Part shown: piece by piece, positions 1 through 7,174 of the stretch
Position numbering within the stretch: position 1 is the stretch's first letter
Layout: each line of letters starts with the position of its first letter
From: Acidisoma silvae
Lineage (GTDB): Bacteria > Pseudomonadota > Alphaproteobacteria > Acetobacterales > Acetobacteraceae
DNA: 64,000 nucleotides
NCBI RefSeq assembly: GCF_020618775.1
Contig: NZ_JAESVB010000015.1
Location: 39,090 to 103,089, forward strand
Direction of reading: 5' to 3'
Program-made: the position numbers and the translations under genes
Notes under the pieces: model-generated
Databases searched by the model: none
What the model was told of the DNA's origin: nothing
What the model saw: only the letters and a program-made list of their open reading frames with translations

Positions 1-579
1 TGTAAGGTCATTTGGCGCTATGCCCGTACAAAGGAACTCGCCCGCTCGCAGCTTCTCGCATAATGCCGCCATGAGGAGATCTCGCCGGAGTGCTGCGAGC
101 CGCCATGCGGCAAAGTCCGGCGGCTCGATCACAGGATCGGATGCTTCAAAATCTAGATCGATCGGTTTCAGCTTGGCCATCCGCACCGCTAGAGGCAGCC
201 GCCCCGGATGGTTCGCTAGCCACAGATGATCCAATACCGGTCGAAGGTAATCGGCGGCCCGCGTGTGAACATAATCGGCACCTTCGTGCAGAGCGCAGAC
301 TGATCGGAGCGTGAAGTGGGCAGGCAGAAATATGCCTACCTCTCGTGCCCGCCTGGCTGCCGGGCGGAGTAGAGCGGAAAAAATGACGCGCTCGACATAA
401 GCCGCGAAGCTTTCCGAAGAACCTTCAGGTTCTGGAAGCGTAGGCAGCGACCATTCCGTGCTGGGCGTGGCTTCGTCGTCGTCGGCCATCACTCGATTGC
501 GCTTAGAGCGCACCCCATAGTTTTGCCATGGCATGATGACGCATGCTGGCGTTTGATGGAAGGAGACGGCGGCACTCAC
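1..579 (-). CDS. Partial unknown protein, last gene of a seven-gene overlapping chain
   Basis: The reading frame stays open for 193 codons and runs off the left edge of the window, so the C-terminus is missing. I start it at the GTG at 579-577. That codon overlaps the TGA of the gene upstream in a GTGA arrangement and follows a strong AGGAGG by about 8 nt. Later in-frame ATGs at 534 and 489 lack a good ribosome binding site. The product is soluble-looking, with an acidic patch (MADDDEATPS) near residue 31 and no motif I recognise. It shares the translational coupling of the small genes before it, so it is probably expressed with them. Function is unknown. Confidence 0.6.
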   Translation of the reverse strand, partial: MSAAVSFHQTPACVIMPWQNYGVRSKRNRVMADDDEATPSTEWSLPTLPEPEGSSESFAAYVERVIFSALLRPAARRAREVGIFLPAHFTLRSVCALHEGADYVHTRAADYLRPVLDHLWLANHPGRLPLAVRMAKLKPIDLDFEASDPVIEPPDFAAWRLAALRRDLLMAALCEKLRAGEFLCTGIAPNDLT

Positions 580-833
580 GACCGCGCCTCCTTCTCCAGC
601 CCGACCAGCACGGCCTCCAGCCGCCGAGTCACATCCTGATCATTGATACAGGTTGCTACTTGGAACCCCAGCAGGGCCTCGGCTGGTGCAACGCCAGAGA
701 ATACGTTTCGGAACATAGTCCGGGCCGGCCGCCAGTGGTCACGGTGCAGGCTTAGGAAGACGGCCCACGCCTCCCGCTCAGCCGGCGTGACGGGCCGCAT
801 TGTGTCGATGAAACAAGCGACGAGCCGGGTCAT
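576..833 (-). CDS. Small unknown protein (85 aa), overlapping chain
   Basis: Starts at the ATG at 833-831, which overlaps the TGA of the preceding gene in an ATGA. A longer frame begins upstream, but the coupled ATG follows the pattern of its neighbours. The protein (MTRLVACFIDTMRPVTPAER...) is Trp/Arg-containing, soluble-looking and without recognisable motif. It ends in KEARS, whose codons contain the AGGAGG used by the next gene. Small phage- or island-type gene; function unknown. Confidence 0.6.
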   Translation of the reverse strand: MTRLVACFIDTMRPVTPAEREAWAVFLSLHRDHWRPARTMFRNVFSGVAPAEALLGFQVATCINDQDVTRRLEAVLVGLEKEARS

Positions 834-1195
834 GGCCGCTTCTCCGCGATATCCCGCGCCAGGGACCAAGCGATTGCCACGTCAGGGTGATCGGGCGGCC
901 CTTCCTCTGGTGCGCCGTCACAGGTCTCCCAGAGGGCAAGCCAAGCCTTCGCCTTCAGGCCCTCAGGCGTCCTAGCGGGCAGGTTTGCGACGGCTGTTCG
1001 AATGGCCCAGCAGCGGTCCACGAACTCGAATGTCTCCGCTCGGATGGTATTCCTCACCTGTTCCCAGTCAGCGTCGGCGCAGAGTTCTTCCCGGCGCCAC
1101 AAGACATCCATCTGCTTTCGCAGCCGGCGAAACCGGGCGACAAGCTCGAGCAGGCGAGCATCGGCGCGGCGGGGGGATTTGCGGTGCCGGGTCAT
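830..1195 (-). CDS. Small unknown basic protein (121 aa), overlapping chain
   Basis: Starts at the ATG at 1195-1193, overlapping the previous TGA by ATGA, with GGAGACCGG as the ribosome binding site inside the previous gene. The N-terminus is very basic (MTRHRKSPRRADARLLELVA). A helical region follows (about residues 15-60) with a conserved-looking RFRRLRKQMDVLW segment. The C-terminal DHPDVAIAWSLARDIAEKRP helix ends in codons that form part of the next gene's start signal. No family recognised; a nucleic-acid-binding role is only suggested by charge. Confidence 0.6.
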   Translation of the reverse strand: MTRHRKSPRRADARLLELVARFRRLRKQMDVLWRREELCADADWEQVRNTIRAETFEFVDRCWAIRTAVANLPARTPEGLKAKAWLALWETCDGAPEEGPPDHPDVAIAWSLARDIAEKRP

Positions 1196-1476
1196 GGCCG
1201 GTCTCCGAACCGGATCTCGCATCCGTCCTGCGGCCCGTTGACGATCGGCCATCCGTCAGGCTCGGTATCGCAATGGTCCTCCTCCCGGTCGTAACTGTCC
1301 TCGGCATCGTCATCGGCGCCGATCCCAGATTCGGGCCACGGTATCGCGCTTGCCAACGGCGCGTCATCGCCGGCGGCGCAGCAGTCTCCCTCCGGCTCAA
1401 GGTCCGTATCGCCGTCGATGGCGTTAAGCTCATCGATCGCACGCTGGATCAGCTCTTCGGCTTCTGCGCGGGTCAT
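1192..1476 (-). CDS. Small acidic unknown protein (94 aa), overlapping chain
   Basis: Starts at the ATG at 1476-1474 in an ATGA overlap, with GGAGGTGCGGAT just before it. The protein is strongly acidic. It has a short N-terminal helix (MTRAEAEELIQRAIDELNAI) followed by a low-complexity Asp/Glu-rich tail with clusters such as DDDAEDSYDREEDHCD, and it ends in GDRP. Such small acidic proteins are common in phage and island early operons and are sometimes DNA mimics or inhibitors, but nothing here proves that. Confidence 0.6.
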   Translation of the reverse strand: MTRAEAEELIQRAIDELNAIDGDTDLEPEGDCCAAGDDAPLASAIPWPESGIGADDDAEDSYDREEDHCDTEPDGWPIVNGPQDGCEIRFGDRP

Positions 1477-1694
1477 ATCCGCACCTCCAGCATCGAGCCG
1501 CCGTTGATCATCGCATTGATGATTTCGTTAATCTCGCCGGCATCATGTTCGAGTGTTTCAATCACGCCGAGCACTGGACCGTCGTCCTCGATCTCACGGT
1601 CTTCCAAAAGCTCCCGAAGCGCGCTGGAAAGCGCAGATACCTTCCAGGTCCGCTTTTGCAGAGTGGCCAAGTCCTCATGCTGATATCTGCTCAT
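1473..1694 (-). CDS. Small unknown helical protein (73 aa), overlapping chain
   Basis: Starts at the ATG at 1694-1692, overlapping the preceding stop by ATGA and preceded by GGAGATCGG. The sequence MSRYQHEDLATLQKRTWKVS... predicts mainly helix, with a long acidic amphipathic stretch (about residues 20-60: ALRELLEDREIEDDGPV...). No catalytic motif or membrane segment is visible. Unknown function. Confidence 0.58.
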   Translation of the reverse strand: MSRYQHEDLATLQKRTWKVSALSSALRELLEDREIEDDGPVLGVIETLEHDAGEINEIINAMINGGSMLEVRI

Positions 1695-2038
1695 GGCCGA
1701 TCTCCCGCGCGCAAAACCGCCTCTCCGAACTCCCACAAAAAACCGTTGCAGATACCGTTACGCTCGCCGCGCTTAATCATGCCTTCAACGGCCCAAGCCA
1801 GAAGGTAACAATGGCCGCGCTCCCGCATCGTCTTGATGGCAACCTGCCCAAGATGACGACCTAAAATGCAGTCGTGCTCGTAGTTGCCGGTTGAAATAGG
1901 CGTCCACCAGTCACGGCCAGATCCAGGAGGATCGAGGTTTCTGACAAATGGCAGAAATGCGAATGGATGTTCGACGGTGTCGGTGTCGGGTCTTCTTGCG
2001 GGAGGTTTCCTCCCGCGCGGGGGCTTCGCGGCGGTCAT
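1691..2038 (-). CDS. Small unknown protein (115 aa), overlapping chain
   Basis: Starts at the ATG at 2038-2036 in an ATGA overlap. The N-terminus is basic and Pro-rich (MTAAKPPRGRKPPARRPDT). A globular part follows with several Trp, Cys and His residues (RDWWTPISTGNYEHDCILGRH, RGHCYLLAWAVEGMIKRGE). It ends in GDRP, as does the acidic protein two genes on. No family recognised. The Cys/His content is too scattered to call a metal site. Confidence 0.6.
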   Translation of the reverse strand: MTAAKPPRGRKPPARRPDTDTVEHPFAFLPFVRNLDPPGSGRDWWTPISTGNYEHDCILGRHLGQVAIKTMRERGHCYLLAWAVEGMIKRGERNGICNGFLWEFGEAVLRAGDRP

Positions 2039-2259
2039 ATCGCGCCCCCACTCATCACGAGGGACGCTGACAGCCCAGTGACGACGCCGGGCGTGAAGAC
2101 GGCGGCGAGGAGAAGGCTATCGATTAGCCATAGGCCGGTCATGAGGCTGGCCTCGCCCGTCCGATGGGCGAGGCATTCGGATCTTCTGGGCGGGGGTGTC
2201 TCCGCGCCGGTGGCGGTGGCGGTTAATCTTCTGGGCGTGGTATAGGCGCGGTCAGCCAT
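2035..2259 (-). CDS. Small membrane-associated unknown protein (74 aa), first gene of the chain
   Basis: First gene of the minus-strand chain. Its ATG at 2259 is preceded by GGAAGACGG. After a basic, Thr/Arg-rich N-terminus (MADRAYTTPRRLTATATG) there is a hydrophobic segment (about residues 40-70, GLWLIDSLLLAAVFTPGVV) that could span the membrane once. The last codons overlap the next gene by ATGA. It could be a holin-like or leader product; no homolog recognised. Confidence 0.5.
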   Translation of the reverse strand: MADRAYTTPRRLTATATGAETPPPRRSECLAHRTGEASLMTGLWLIDSLLLAAVFTPGVVTGLSASLVMSGGAI

Positions 2260-2293
2260 ATCCGTCTTCCTTCAGAGAAGCGGGTTGCGGTTA

Positions 2294-2327
2294 GGCTGGG
2301 CGAGGTGTTCCACCACCTCGTCCAGCC
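2294..2327. promoter_or_regulatory. 14-bp stem-loop between divergent genes
   Basis: GGCTGGGCGAGGTG and CACCTCGTCCAGCC pair over 14 positions with one G-U, around a 6-nt loop. It lies between the start of the minus-strand chain and the XRE gene, in its leader region. There is no T-tract, so an operator or a structured leader is likelier than a terminator. Confidence 0.45.
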
Positions 2328-2348
2328 GTCATTCCTTGCGGAACGGCA

Positions 2349-2399
2349 CTATTGGTGACATACTTGCCATTATCCGCGCAAGGAAAAAGTCACCATTAG
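2349..2399. promoter_or_regulatory. Paired half-sites, likely regulator binding region
   Basis: CTATTGGTGAC (2349-2359) and GTCACCATTAG (2389-2399) form an inverted repeat, 10 of 11 matching, 29 nt apart. They sit directly upstream of the XRE-type gene and overlap its probable start. The position suggests autoregulation by the XRE protein. Confidence 0.4.
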
Positions 2400-2634
2400 T
2401 GCAATTTCACCCGCACAGAGCCGGGCAGCCAGGGGCTTGCTGGATTGGTCGCGCGATCGGCTTTCGGCAGAATGCGGCGTTGCTAAGCGAACCATCGTGA
2501 GGTTTGAGGCCGAGGAAGGGGAGACGCGCGCCTCCACCCTCGCCGCCATCCGCGCCGCTCTGGAAACCGCAGGCGTCGAGTTCATTGCCGAGAACGGCGG
2601 TGGACCCGGGGTGCGGCTGAGGAAATTGGGATAA
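2395..2634 (+). CDS. Small XRE-type helix-turn-helix transcriptional regulator
   Basis: Contains a complete single HTH domain: ISPAQSRAARGLLDWSRDRL, then SAECGVAKRTIVRFEAEEG and a closing helix TLAAIRAALETAGVEF. It ends in the family-typical ENGGGPGVRLRK tail. The family normally starts with M-[IST]-PAQ-x-RAAR. Here no ATG, GTG or TTG precedes that motif after the in-frame TGA at 2356. One of two ATT codons (2395 or 2404), after AGGAAAAAG at 2381, may therefore be the start. A TTG at 2437 would lose helix 1. It is divergent from the seven-gene chain, so it is probably the element's regulator. Two further copies of its C-terminal 25 codons lie downstream. Confidence 0.65.
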   Translation: MSAISPAQSRAARGLLDWSRDRLSAECGVAKRTIVRFEAEEGETRASTLAAIRAALETAGVEFIAENGGGPGVRLRKLG

Positions 2635-2753
2635 TCCACCGCGGTGCGCAGACTATAATCAAGATGACCGATACGTTCTCGTTGCAATATAATCCATAAG
2701 GCGCTTTAGTCCTAAAAACGCCGCTCGGCTGCGACGTTTGGTGGGAAGCAAAA

Positions 2754-3971
2754 ATGTCTCCTGATCTAGAAGAGTTTCGAAATCGTATTCTCGCCCATGC
2801 TAAATTGGCGGTTAATCGTGCTCCCAAGGTCGAATCGGAGGCGAGTACGAATGCTTCCCTCGTGCAACCCTTCCTCACCGTTCTGGGTTATGACGTCACA
2901 AACCCTGATGAGGTTTCACCCGAACACCACGCTGATTTCTCAGACAAGTATCAAAACAAAGTGGATTACGCGATACTGAACCAAGGGCAACCGGTTATTG
3001 CCATTGAGTCTAAACGCGTCGGTGCCGCGATGAAGGATGACCGCGGTCAGCTTCGAAGCTACTTCAATGCTTCTCCTACCGTGAAGCTCGGCATCCTTAC
3101 AGATGGTCTGCGTTATGAGCTTTATGCAGATTCCGACAAGCCAAACATGATGGATGAGGTAGCATTTCTGCGCGTCGATCTCTCAGAAATTGCAAAATCA
3201 GGATCGATTGACGATTTGACGCTAGAAGGCGTTTCTGCGGTCCGAAGTGGGTTGTTCAACCCTGAAGATGTAGGGGCCGAAGCCAAACGCAAGCTAATGT
3301 TTGAGTCAATCGTTCAGCTCATCAAGGCCTTTAAGACGAGCCCTCCAGATGACTTCATTCGGTTTGTACTAGACCGAACTGAAATGGGTAAGAAGATGGG
3401 AAAGCTTACTCAAAAGGTTGTCGACGCAAACAGAGACATTGTTCAGACGGCTATGGAAGCGTTCGTAGCACGCGAAGCGCTAGCAAGACTGGGTTTTGCT
3501 CCCAAGGACGTTGTTAAGGCTCCTCCTGATTATCAAGAGCCCCCGGCTACCGGCACGGCCGAGCAAGCGATTTCTTTGGAAACTGAAGGTGGTTCACTTC
3601 CCCCCTCGGGGGGCGAATTGGCGGCGCTAGAATATAGCAAGAACAGACTTTTCTATCTCGTTCGCGACGACATACTGTTCGGCGAGGTTAGCAAAATTGC
3701 CTTTCGAAAATACAAGAAGTCGCTTCGAGTATATTACGGTGGACTTAACGCCGGTTCCCTTTTCGACTATCGGGAGAGAAAAGACGGTCTTCCGCTTCTA
3801 AACTTTCCTGCACTCAACGTTGAAGATGTCCCCTACGCAGCTTCTCCGGCGCTCGATGATCTCTTGCTGAAGTCATTCACTCAGCGTGCGACGGAGGCAG
3901 GAGTTGTTTTTGGGGGCCAACCCGTCCTTAGGTCGATTAAAGGGGGACATCCGGACGCCAGCGCTGGATAG
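2754..3971 (+). CDS. Solitary HsdR-N-type nuclease-domain protein (405 aa)
   Basis: The N-terminal 200 residues match the type I restriction HsdR N-terminal domain (HSDR_N_2 type). A PD-(D/E)XK core is visible as VDYAI (D71) followed by PVIAIESKR (E85, K87), then the QLRSYFNA helix and the GILTDGLRYELY strand. The rest (about 210-405) is not the helicase of a true HsdR and no hsdM or hsdS gene is nearby, so this is an orphan nuclease-domain protein of the type found in mobile elements. AT content is higher than in the core genes. A type IV-like or anti-phage role is possible but not shown. Confidence 0.8.
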   Translation: MSPDLEEFRNRILAHAKLAVNRAPKVESEASTNASLVQPFLTVLGYDVTNPDEVSPEHHADFSDKYQNKVDYAILNQGQPVIAIESKRVGAAMKDDRGQLRSYFNASPTVKLGILTDGLRYELYADSDKPNMMDEVAFLRVDLSEIAKSGSIDDLTLEGVSAVRSGLFNPEDVGAEAKRKLMFESIVQLIKAFKTSPPDDFIRFVLDRTEMGKKMGKLTQKVVDANRDIVQTAMEAFVAREALARLGFAPKDVVKAPPDYQEPPATGTAEQAISLETEGGSLPPSGGELAALEYSKNRLFYLVRDDILFGEVSKIAFRKYKKSLRVYYGGLNAGSLFDYRERKDGLPLLNFPALNVEDVPYAASPALDDLLLKSFTQRATEAGVVFGGQPVLRSIKGGHPDASAG

Positions 3972-4049
3972 AATCTAATGTTGGTTTTTTAAGATGAACG
4001 ACCGGCGTTAGCTTAGGGCAAAATTTTATCAAAAAGAACGATTGTCTGT

Positions 4050-4253
4050 GTGACGACATCGACGCGACAGATCGGCGATCTCAACCGCAACCGGCAGAAG
4101 TTGCTTGCTCGCACCGATCGGCCAGGAAATGACCACAACCAGTATATCTGGGAACTTGAATGCCAGGATTGCGGCACCCGTTATGGCGCAAACGGATCTG
4201 ACTTCCACCATCGCAAGTGCCCAGCCTGTCAGGGCGGAGCGGCTGGGATCTGA
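4050..4253 (+). CDS. Small zinc-ribbon protein (67 aa), island type
   Basis: MTTSTRQIGDLNRNRQK... belongs to a small family recognisable by IGDLNRNxQ, PGNDHNQYIW, CxxCGxxYGANGSD and RKCPxCQGG. The two CxxC pairs (CQDC and CPAC) should bind one zinc. The family is common beside restriction, methylase and HNH genes in mobile elements; its role is unknown to me. The 3' end is abutted in another frame by a remnant of the XRE gene (4249-4323), so the last residues may be altered relative to relatives. Confidence 0.65.
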   Translation: MTTSTRQIGDLNRNRQKLLARTDRPGNDHNQYIWELECQDCGTRYGANGSDFHHRKCPACQGGAAGI

Positions 4254-4323
4254 GGCTGCCGGCGTCGAGTTCATCGCTGGAGATGGCAAAGAACCGAGCG
4301 TGCGGCTGCGCAAGCGGGTCTAA
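4249..4323 (+). pseudogene. Remnant copy of XRE regulator 3' end (copy 2)
   Basis: Reads SEAAGVEFIAGDGKEPSVRLRKRV then TAA, clearly matching the C-terminus of the regulator at 2395-2634 (ETAGVEFIAENGGGPGVRLRKLG). The HTH part is absent; upstream DNA is the zinc-ribbon gene in another frame. It could still be translated as the tail of an overlapping frame, but no start or ribosome site supports that. Confidence 0.7.
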
Positions 4324-4429
4324 ACGTTTCGGGTAGATACCATCTGGTTTTTTGGCGATGCCTGTAGCAAACCATCTCGACTCTGTAATTACGGCGTGGT
4401 GAGATAGCCATTCAGACAGAGAGGCGGCC

Positions 4430-6037
4430 ATGCGGCTTCAATTTGGCCTAGCCCTTATAGCGACAGTGGCGCTGCCCGTTGTCGCGATCGCCCAGACCGG
4501 AACAGCTAGCGCCCCGCCATCCGGCGCCTATTTCCCACCTTCGCAATTGACCTTGCCAGCAGCCGCGCCCGCGGTTCCTGCGCCAGCTGCGCCCGACCAA
4601 ACCGCTACGACATCTGATCCGGCGCTTGTGCCGCAGGCACCCCCGCAATGGGTGCAAACGAATTCCCCGTCAGCATCGGGTTCGGCAACCTGCGGCATAA
4701 GTGCCGATCTGGGCAATTCATGGTCTATGGAACTATTGGCCGACATCGCGCAGCCGACCATCTTTACATTGGCAATCGTGGGCTCCTACACGTTTCCCGC
4801 TGATGGGACACAAAGTGTAGAGATTTATTACGATCACGGCCTCCAAACATTCACAGGAATGGCTTCGGGTAACTCGATCGCCATCCCGCTCGACGGGTCA
4901 AACTTTTCCCAGTTCCTTCATGGCTTCACCGCTGGCCGCTCCATGCTGATTGCCGAGCCGGGGCACCCACGCCGCTCGATCAACCTTGCTGGCTCTTCCG
5001 CGGCCATCTCCGCCCTCGGCCAATGCACCGAGGCCCATGCCTTCACCCAGCTGCCGCCGCCATGGCACGCGCCCAGCGCTTATGAGATCGCGTCTGCGCA
5101 ACACGCTATGGGGAGCACGTCAGTCACGCCGCCACCCTCCGTTCCCGCCATACCAATAGTCGCCCCGGGTCCGCCCGGCGTCAATGCGCCCGCTACCGCC
5201 GCAGCGTCGGCACCGCCGTCGGATCCAAATGCGATGCCGGTCTATCAGACCGACAATAGTCCCCAGGAAACCGACTTCTGGCAGACCGCCCGGATGTATT
5301 GGGATGACCTAGCGCCACCTCAAAAGCAGATCTGCACAGCCGTTCCGCCTGGGGGTGCTCAGCCCACGAGCTATGAGCAGTTGGCCCTTTGCACCAGCCA
5401 CTTCTACATGCGAAACGAGACCGCAGGCGGCGGTTCGGGCGGCCAAAGCGAGCCAGCCCAAGCAGCGCCCAGCGTTGCCGAAGCTGCTCCGGTATCTCCA
5501 TCAGACTCCCCCGCCGCTGATGCGCCAATTACGGCCGGTGTAGCCGACACCCCGCCGACCGATGCTACACCGCAGGCACCGACGGCCGGCGCCCTTGAGG
5601 CAATCGTCGCGCAATATGCTGATGCCTATGACCAAGCTTCTTCAGATTTTGCCAAAGGGGCAGAGGTAGCCCGTAGGAGCGCCGCAATCTGTAAGTTGCT
5701 CACCTCTTTGGAAGTGACCGACTGGCCGGCGACGATCGAGACGCTATCCTCCAATCACGACGGCCTTGGGGTCCTGGAGGTTCGCATAGGGCCCCACACC
5801 AAGCTCGACACCTACAACAATGCTCTCTCGGACATGGGCTCCGACACTCTTATCAAGCCGTCAGAGCCATTCTTCGACGGATTAGCGAGCATGCACGAAT
5901 CTCGGCCCGTTATCGTCAGCGGCCGTTTCTTGCCGGATCAAAATTCGTGCATCACGGAATCAAGCCTTACCCAGGCCGGCTCTATGGATAGTCCAGACTT
6001 CATCTTTAAATTCACAGATGTACGAGCGGCACAGTGA
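4430..6037 (+). CDS. Secreted Pro/Ala-rich unknown protein (535 aa)
   Basis: A signal peptide is evident at the N-terminus (MRLQFGLALIATVALPVVAIAQ, cleavage near 22). It is followed by long Pro/Ala/Ser-rich low-complexity stretches (about 25-85, 225-275 and 330-390) separating more globular segments. The first segment (about 86-220) resembles the IalB-like or beta-sandwich style of exported proteins but I do not recognise it. The C-terminal 130 residues look globular, with two Cys. Likely periplasmic or surface protein carried as cargo. It is unrelated in style to the nuclease genes around it. Confidence 0.7.
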   Translation: MRLQFGLALIATVALPVVAIAQTGTASAPPSGAYFPPSQLTLPAAAPAVPAPAAPDQTATTSDPALVPQAPPQWVQTNSPSASGSATCGISADLGNSWSMELLADIAQPTIFTLAIVGSYTFPADGTQSVEIYYDHGLQTFTGMASGNSIAIPLDGSNFSQFLHGFTAGRSMLIAEPGHPRRSINLAGSSAAISALGQCTEAHAFTQLPPPWHAPSAYEIASAQHAMGSTSVTPPPSVPAIPIVAPGPPGVNAPATAAASAPPSDPNAMPVYQTDNSPQETDFWQTARMYWDDLAPPQKQICTAVPPGGAQPTSYEQLALCTSHFYMRNETAGGGSGGQSEPAQAAPSVAEAAPVSPSDSPAADAPITAGVADTPPTDATPQAPTAGALEAIVAQYADAYDQASSDFAKGAEVARRSAAICKLLTSLEVTDWPATIETLSSNHDGLGVLEVRIGPHTKLDTYNNALSDMGSDTLIKPSEPFFDGLASMHESRPVIVSGRFLPDQNSCITESSLTQAGSMDSPDFIFKFTDVRAAQ

Positions 6038-6059
6038 GCGCGTCTAGGAACAGCCTCGG

Positions 6060-6143
6060 CTATCGGCCCTCGAAGCCGCGGGCGTGATTTTCGTCGCGGA
6101 AAATGGCGAAGGGCCTGGTGTCAGGTTGAGGAAGGTCTCGTGA
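6060..6143 (+). pseudogene. Remnant copy of XRE regulator 3' end (copy 3)
   Basis: Translates as LSALEAAGVIFVAENGEGPG followed by VRLRKVS and TGA, matching the end of the regulator at 2395-2634. A stop lies in frame at 6045, so only about 27 codons remain. Its TGA overlaps the GTG start of the next gene (GTGA), so the remnant supplies that gene's ribosome binding site (GAGGAAGG). Confidence 0.7.
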
Positions 6144-6946
6144 CTAATTTACTTTCGGGGACAGCCAGCCGCCGTCCCAACACCATTGGGGGATACCTCT
6201 GGCTTGTTATTTGCCGCGCAAGTTCAGAGGCGCTGGACTGGGCGCAAGCGGTGTTCTTCGTCCTTCTTATCGCTGTCGCATTCGTGCCGCAGAACGCACC
6301 ATATTCAAAGTTTGCCGACAAATATGTCAGCTGGCACGGAGGCGTTATAATTCTAGCGTGCGTCTTGCTAGTAAGATTAATCTTCTCGCCGTACTGGATT
6401 TATCGCGATCAACAAGAGAAAATTTCTGATCTTGAATTGGAAGTGTCTGGGAATGCGGACAATACTAAAGGAGATGCATTAAAGTTTGAGCCTGCGCCGA
6501 GCGGCGGCTCCGTGCGCAAGACAATGCTCGATCACGGAGGCTACCGGTATGAAGGAATGGTGCGACTTCGTAACACAGGCAACGGATACATCACGAACGC
6601 GGTCGTACGCATAAAAAACGCTTCTCCATCTCTTCCCGATGGGTCTTTCAGAATTTTAAAGCCCGGATCTACCCTTCAAAAAGGCCAACCGGCTGACGTA
6701 TGTATCGTGACTTACTTTGACAAAATCGTTGGGGCGCAACCTGGCACTCCAGGTTCTGAACTGCTGCGACTTGCAGCTCCCATAGCGCCTGGATGGGGTA
6801 GTCGTCCCACTGATATTTCGCCTCCTGCGTCGAACGCTCCCCTCAAGCTTGTAATCGAAGCAAGCGCTGATGGCTGCGCAGCAGTAGAGAAGCATTTTCT
6901 GATTTGGGTAGACGACAACAAAAATCTTCAGGTTGAAGCGAGCTAG
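6140..6946 (+). CDS. Two-TM unknown membrane protein (268 aa)
   Basis: Starts at GTG 6140 with GAGGAAGG about 7 nt upstream. Two hydrophobic segments (about residues 33-50 and 68-88) anchor it. A short basic/aromatic linker (FSPYWIYRDQQEK) leads to a soluble C-terminal domain of about 170 residues with a beta-rich look (YEGMVRLRNTGNGYITNAVV, IWVDDNKNLQVEAS). No family recognised. It lies 24 nt before the KTSC gene and may be co-transcribed with it. Confidence 0.6.
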   Translation: MTNLLSGTASRRPNTIGGYLWLVICRASSEALDWAQAVFFVLLIAVAFVPQNAPYSKFADKYVSWHGGVIILACVLLVRLIFSPYWIYRDQQEKISDLELEVSGNADNTKGDALKFEPAPSGGSVRKTMLDHGGYRYEGMVRLRNTGNGYITNAVVRIKNASPSLPDGSFRILKPGSTLQKGQPADVCIVTYFDKIVGAQPGTPGSELLRLAAPIAPGWGSRPTDISPPASNAPLKLVIEASADGCAAVEKHFLIWVDDNKNLQVEAS

Positions 6947-6970
6947 CTCATATCTCTGAGGCAAAAAGAA

Positions 6971-7174
6971 ATGCCGACCTTCCCCAACTCCAAAGCCATT
7001 GCGAGCGCTGACTATGACCCGACAACTCGTCGGCTAGTCATCCAGTTTCGTGACGGCTGGAAGCACTATACATACTACAACGTTCCTGCCTCAGTTTATC
7101 AGGGGCTCTTACAGGCGCCTTCCGCGGGCCGCTATGTGGACACCCAAATCAAGCCTTACTATTCGGTTGGTTAG
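6971..7174 (+). CDS. KTSC-domain small protein (67 aa)
   Basis: The whole length fits the KTSC domain: strand LVIQFRDGWKHYTYYNVPAS, then VYQGLLQAPSAGRYVDTQI and a terminal KPYY. The KTSC signature itself is not conserved (SKAIASADYD). The family occurs widely in bacteria and phages, often beside lysyl-tRNA synthetase-like or mobile genes; function is poorly defined. Its 3' end overlaps the integrase 3' end by 26 nt (convergent). Confidence 0.7.
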   Translation: MPTFPNSKAIASADYDPTTRRLVIQFRDGWKHYTYYNVPASVYQGLLQAPSAGRYVDTQIKPYYSVG

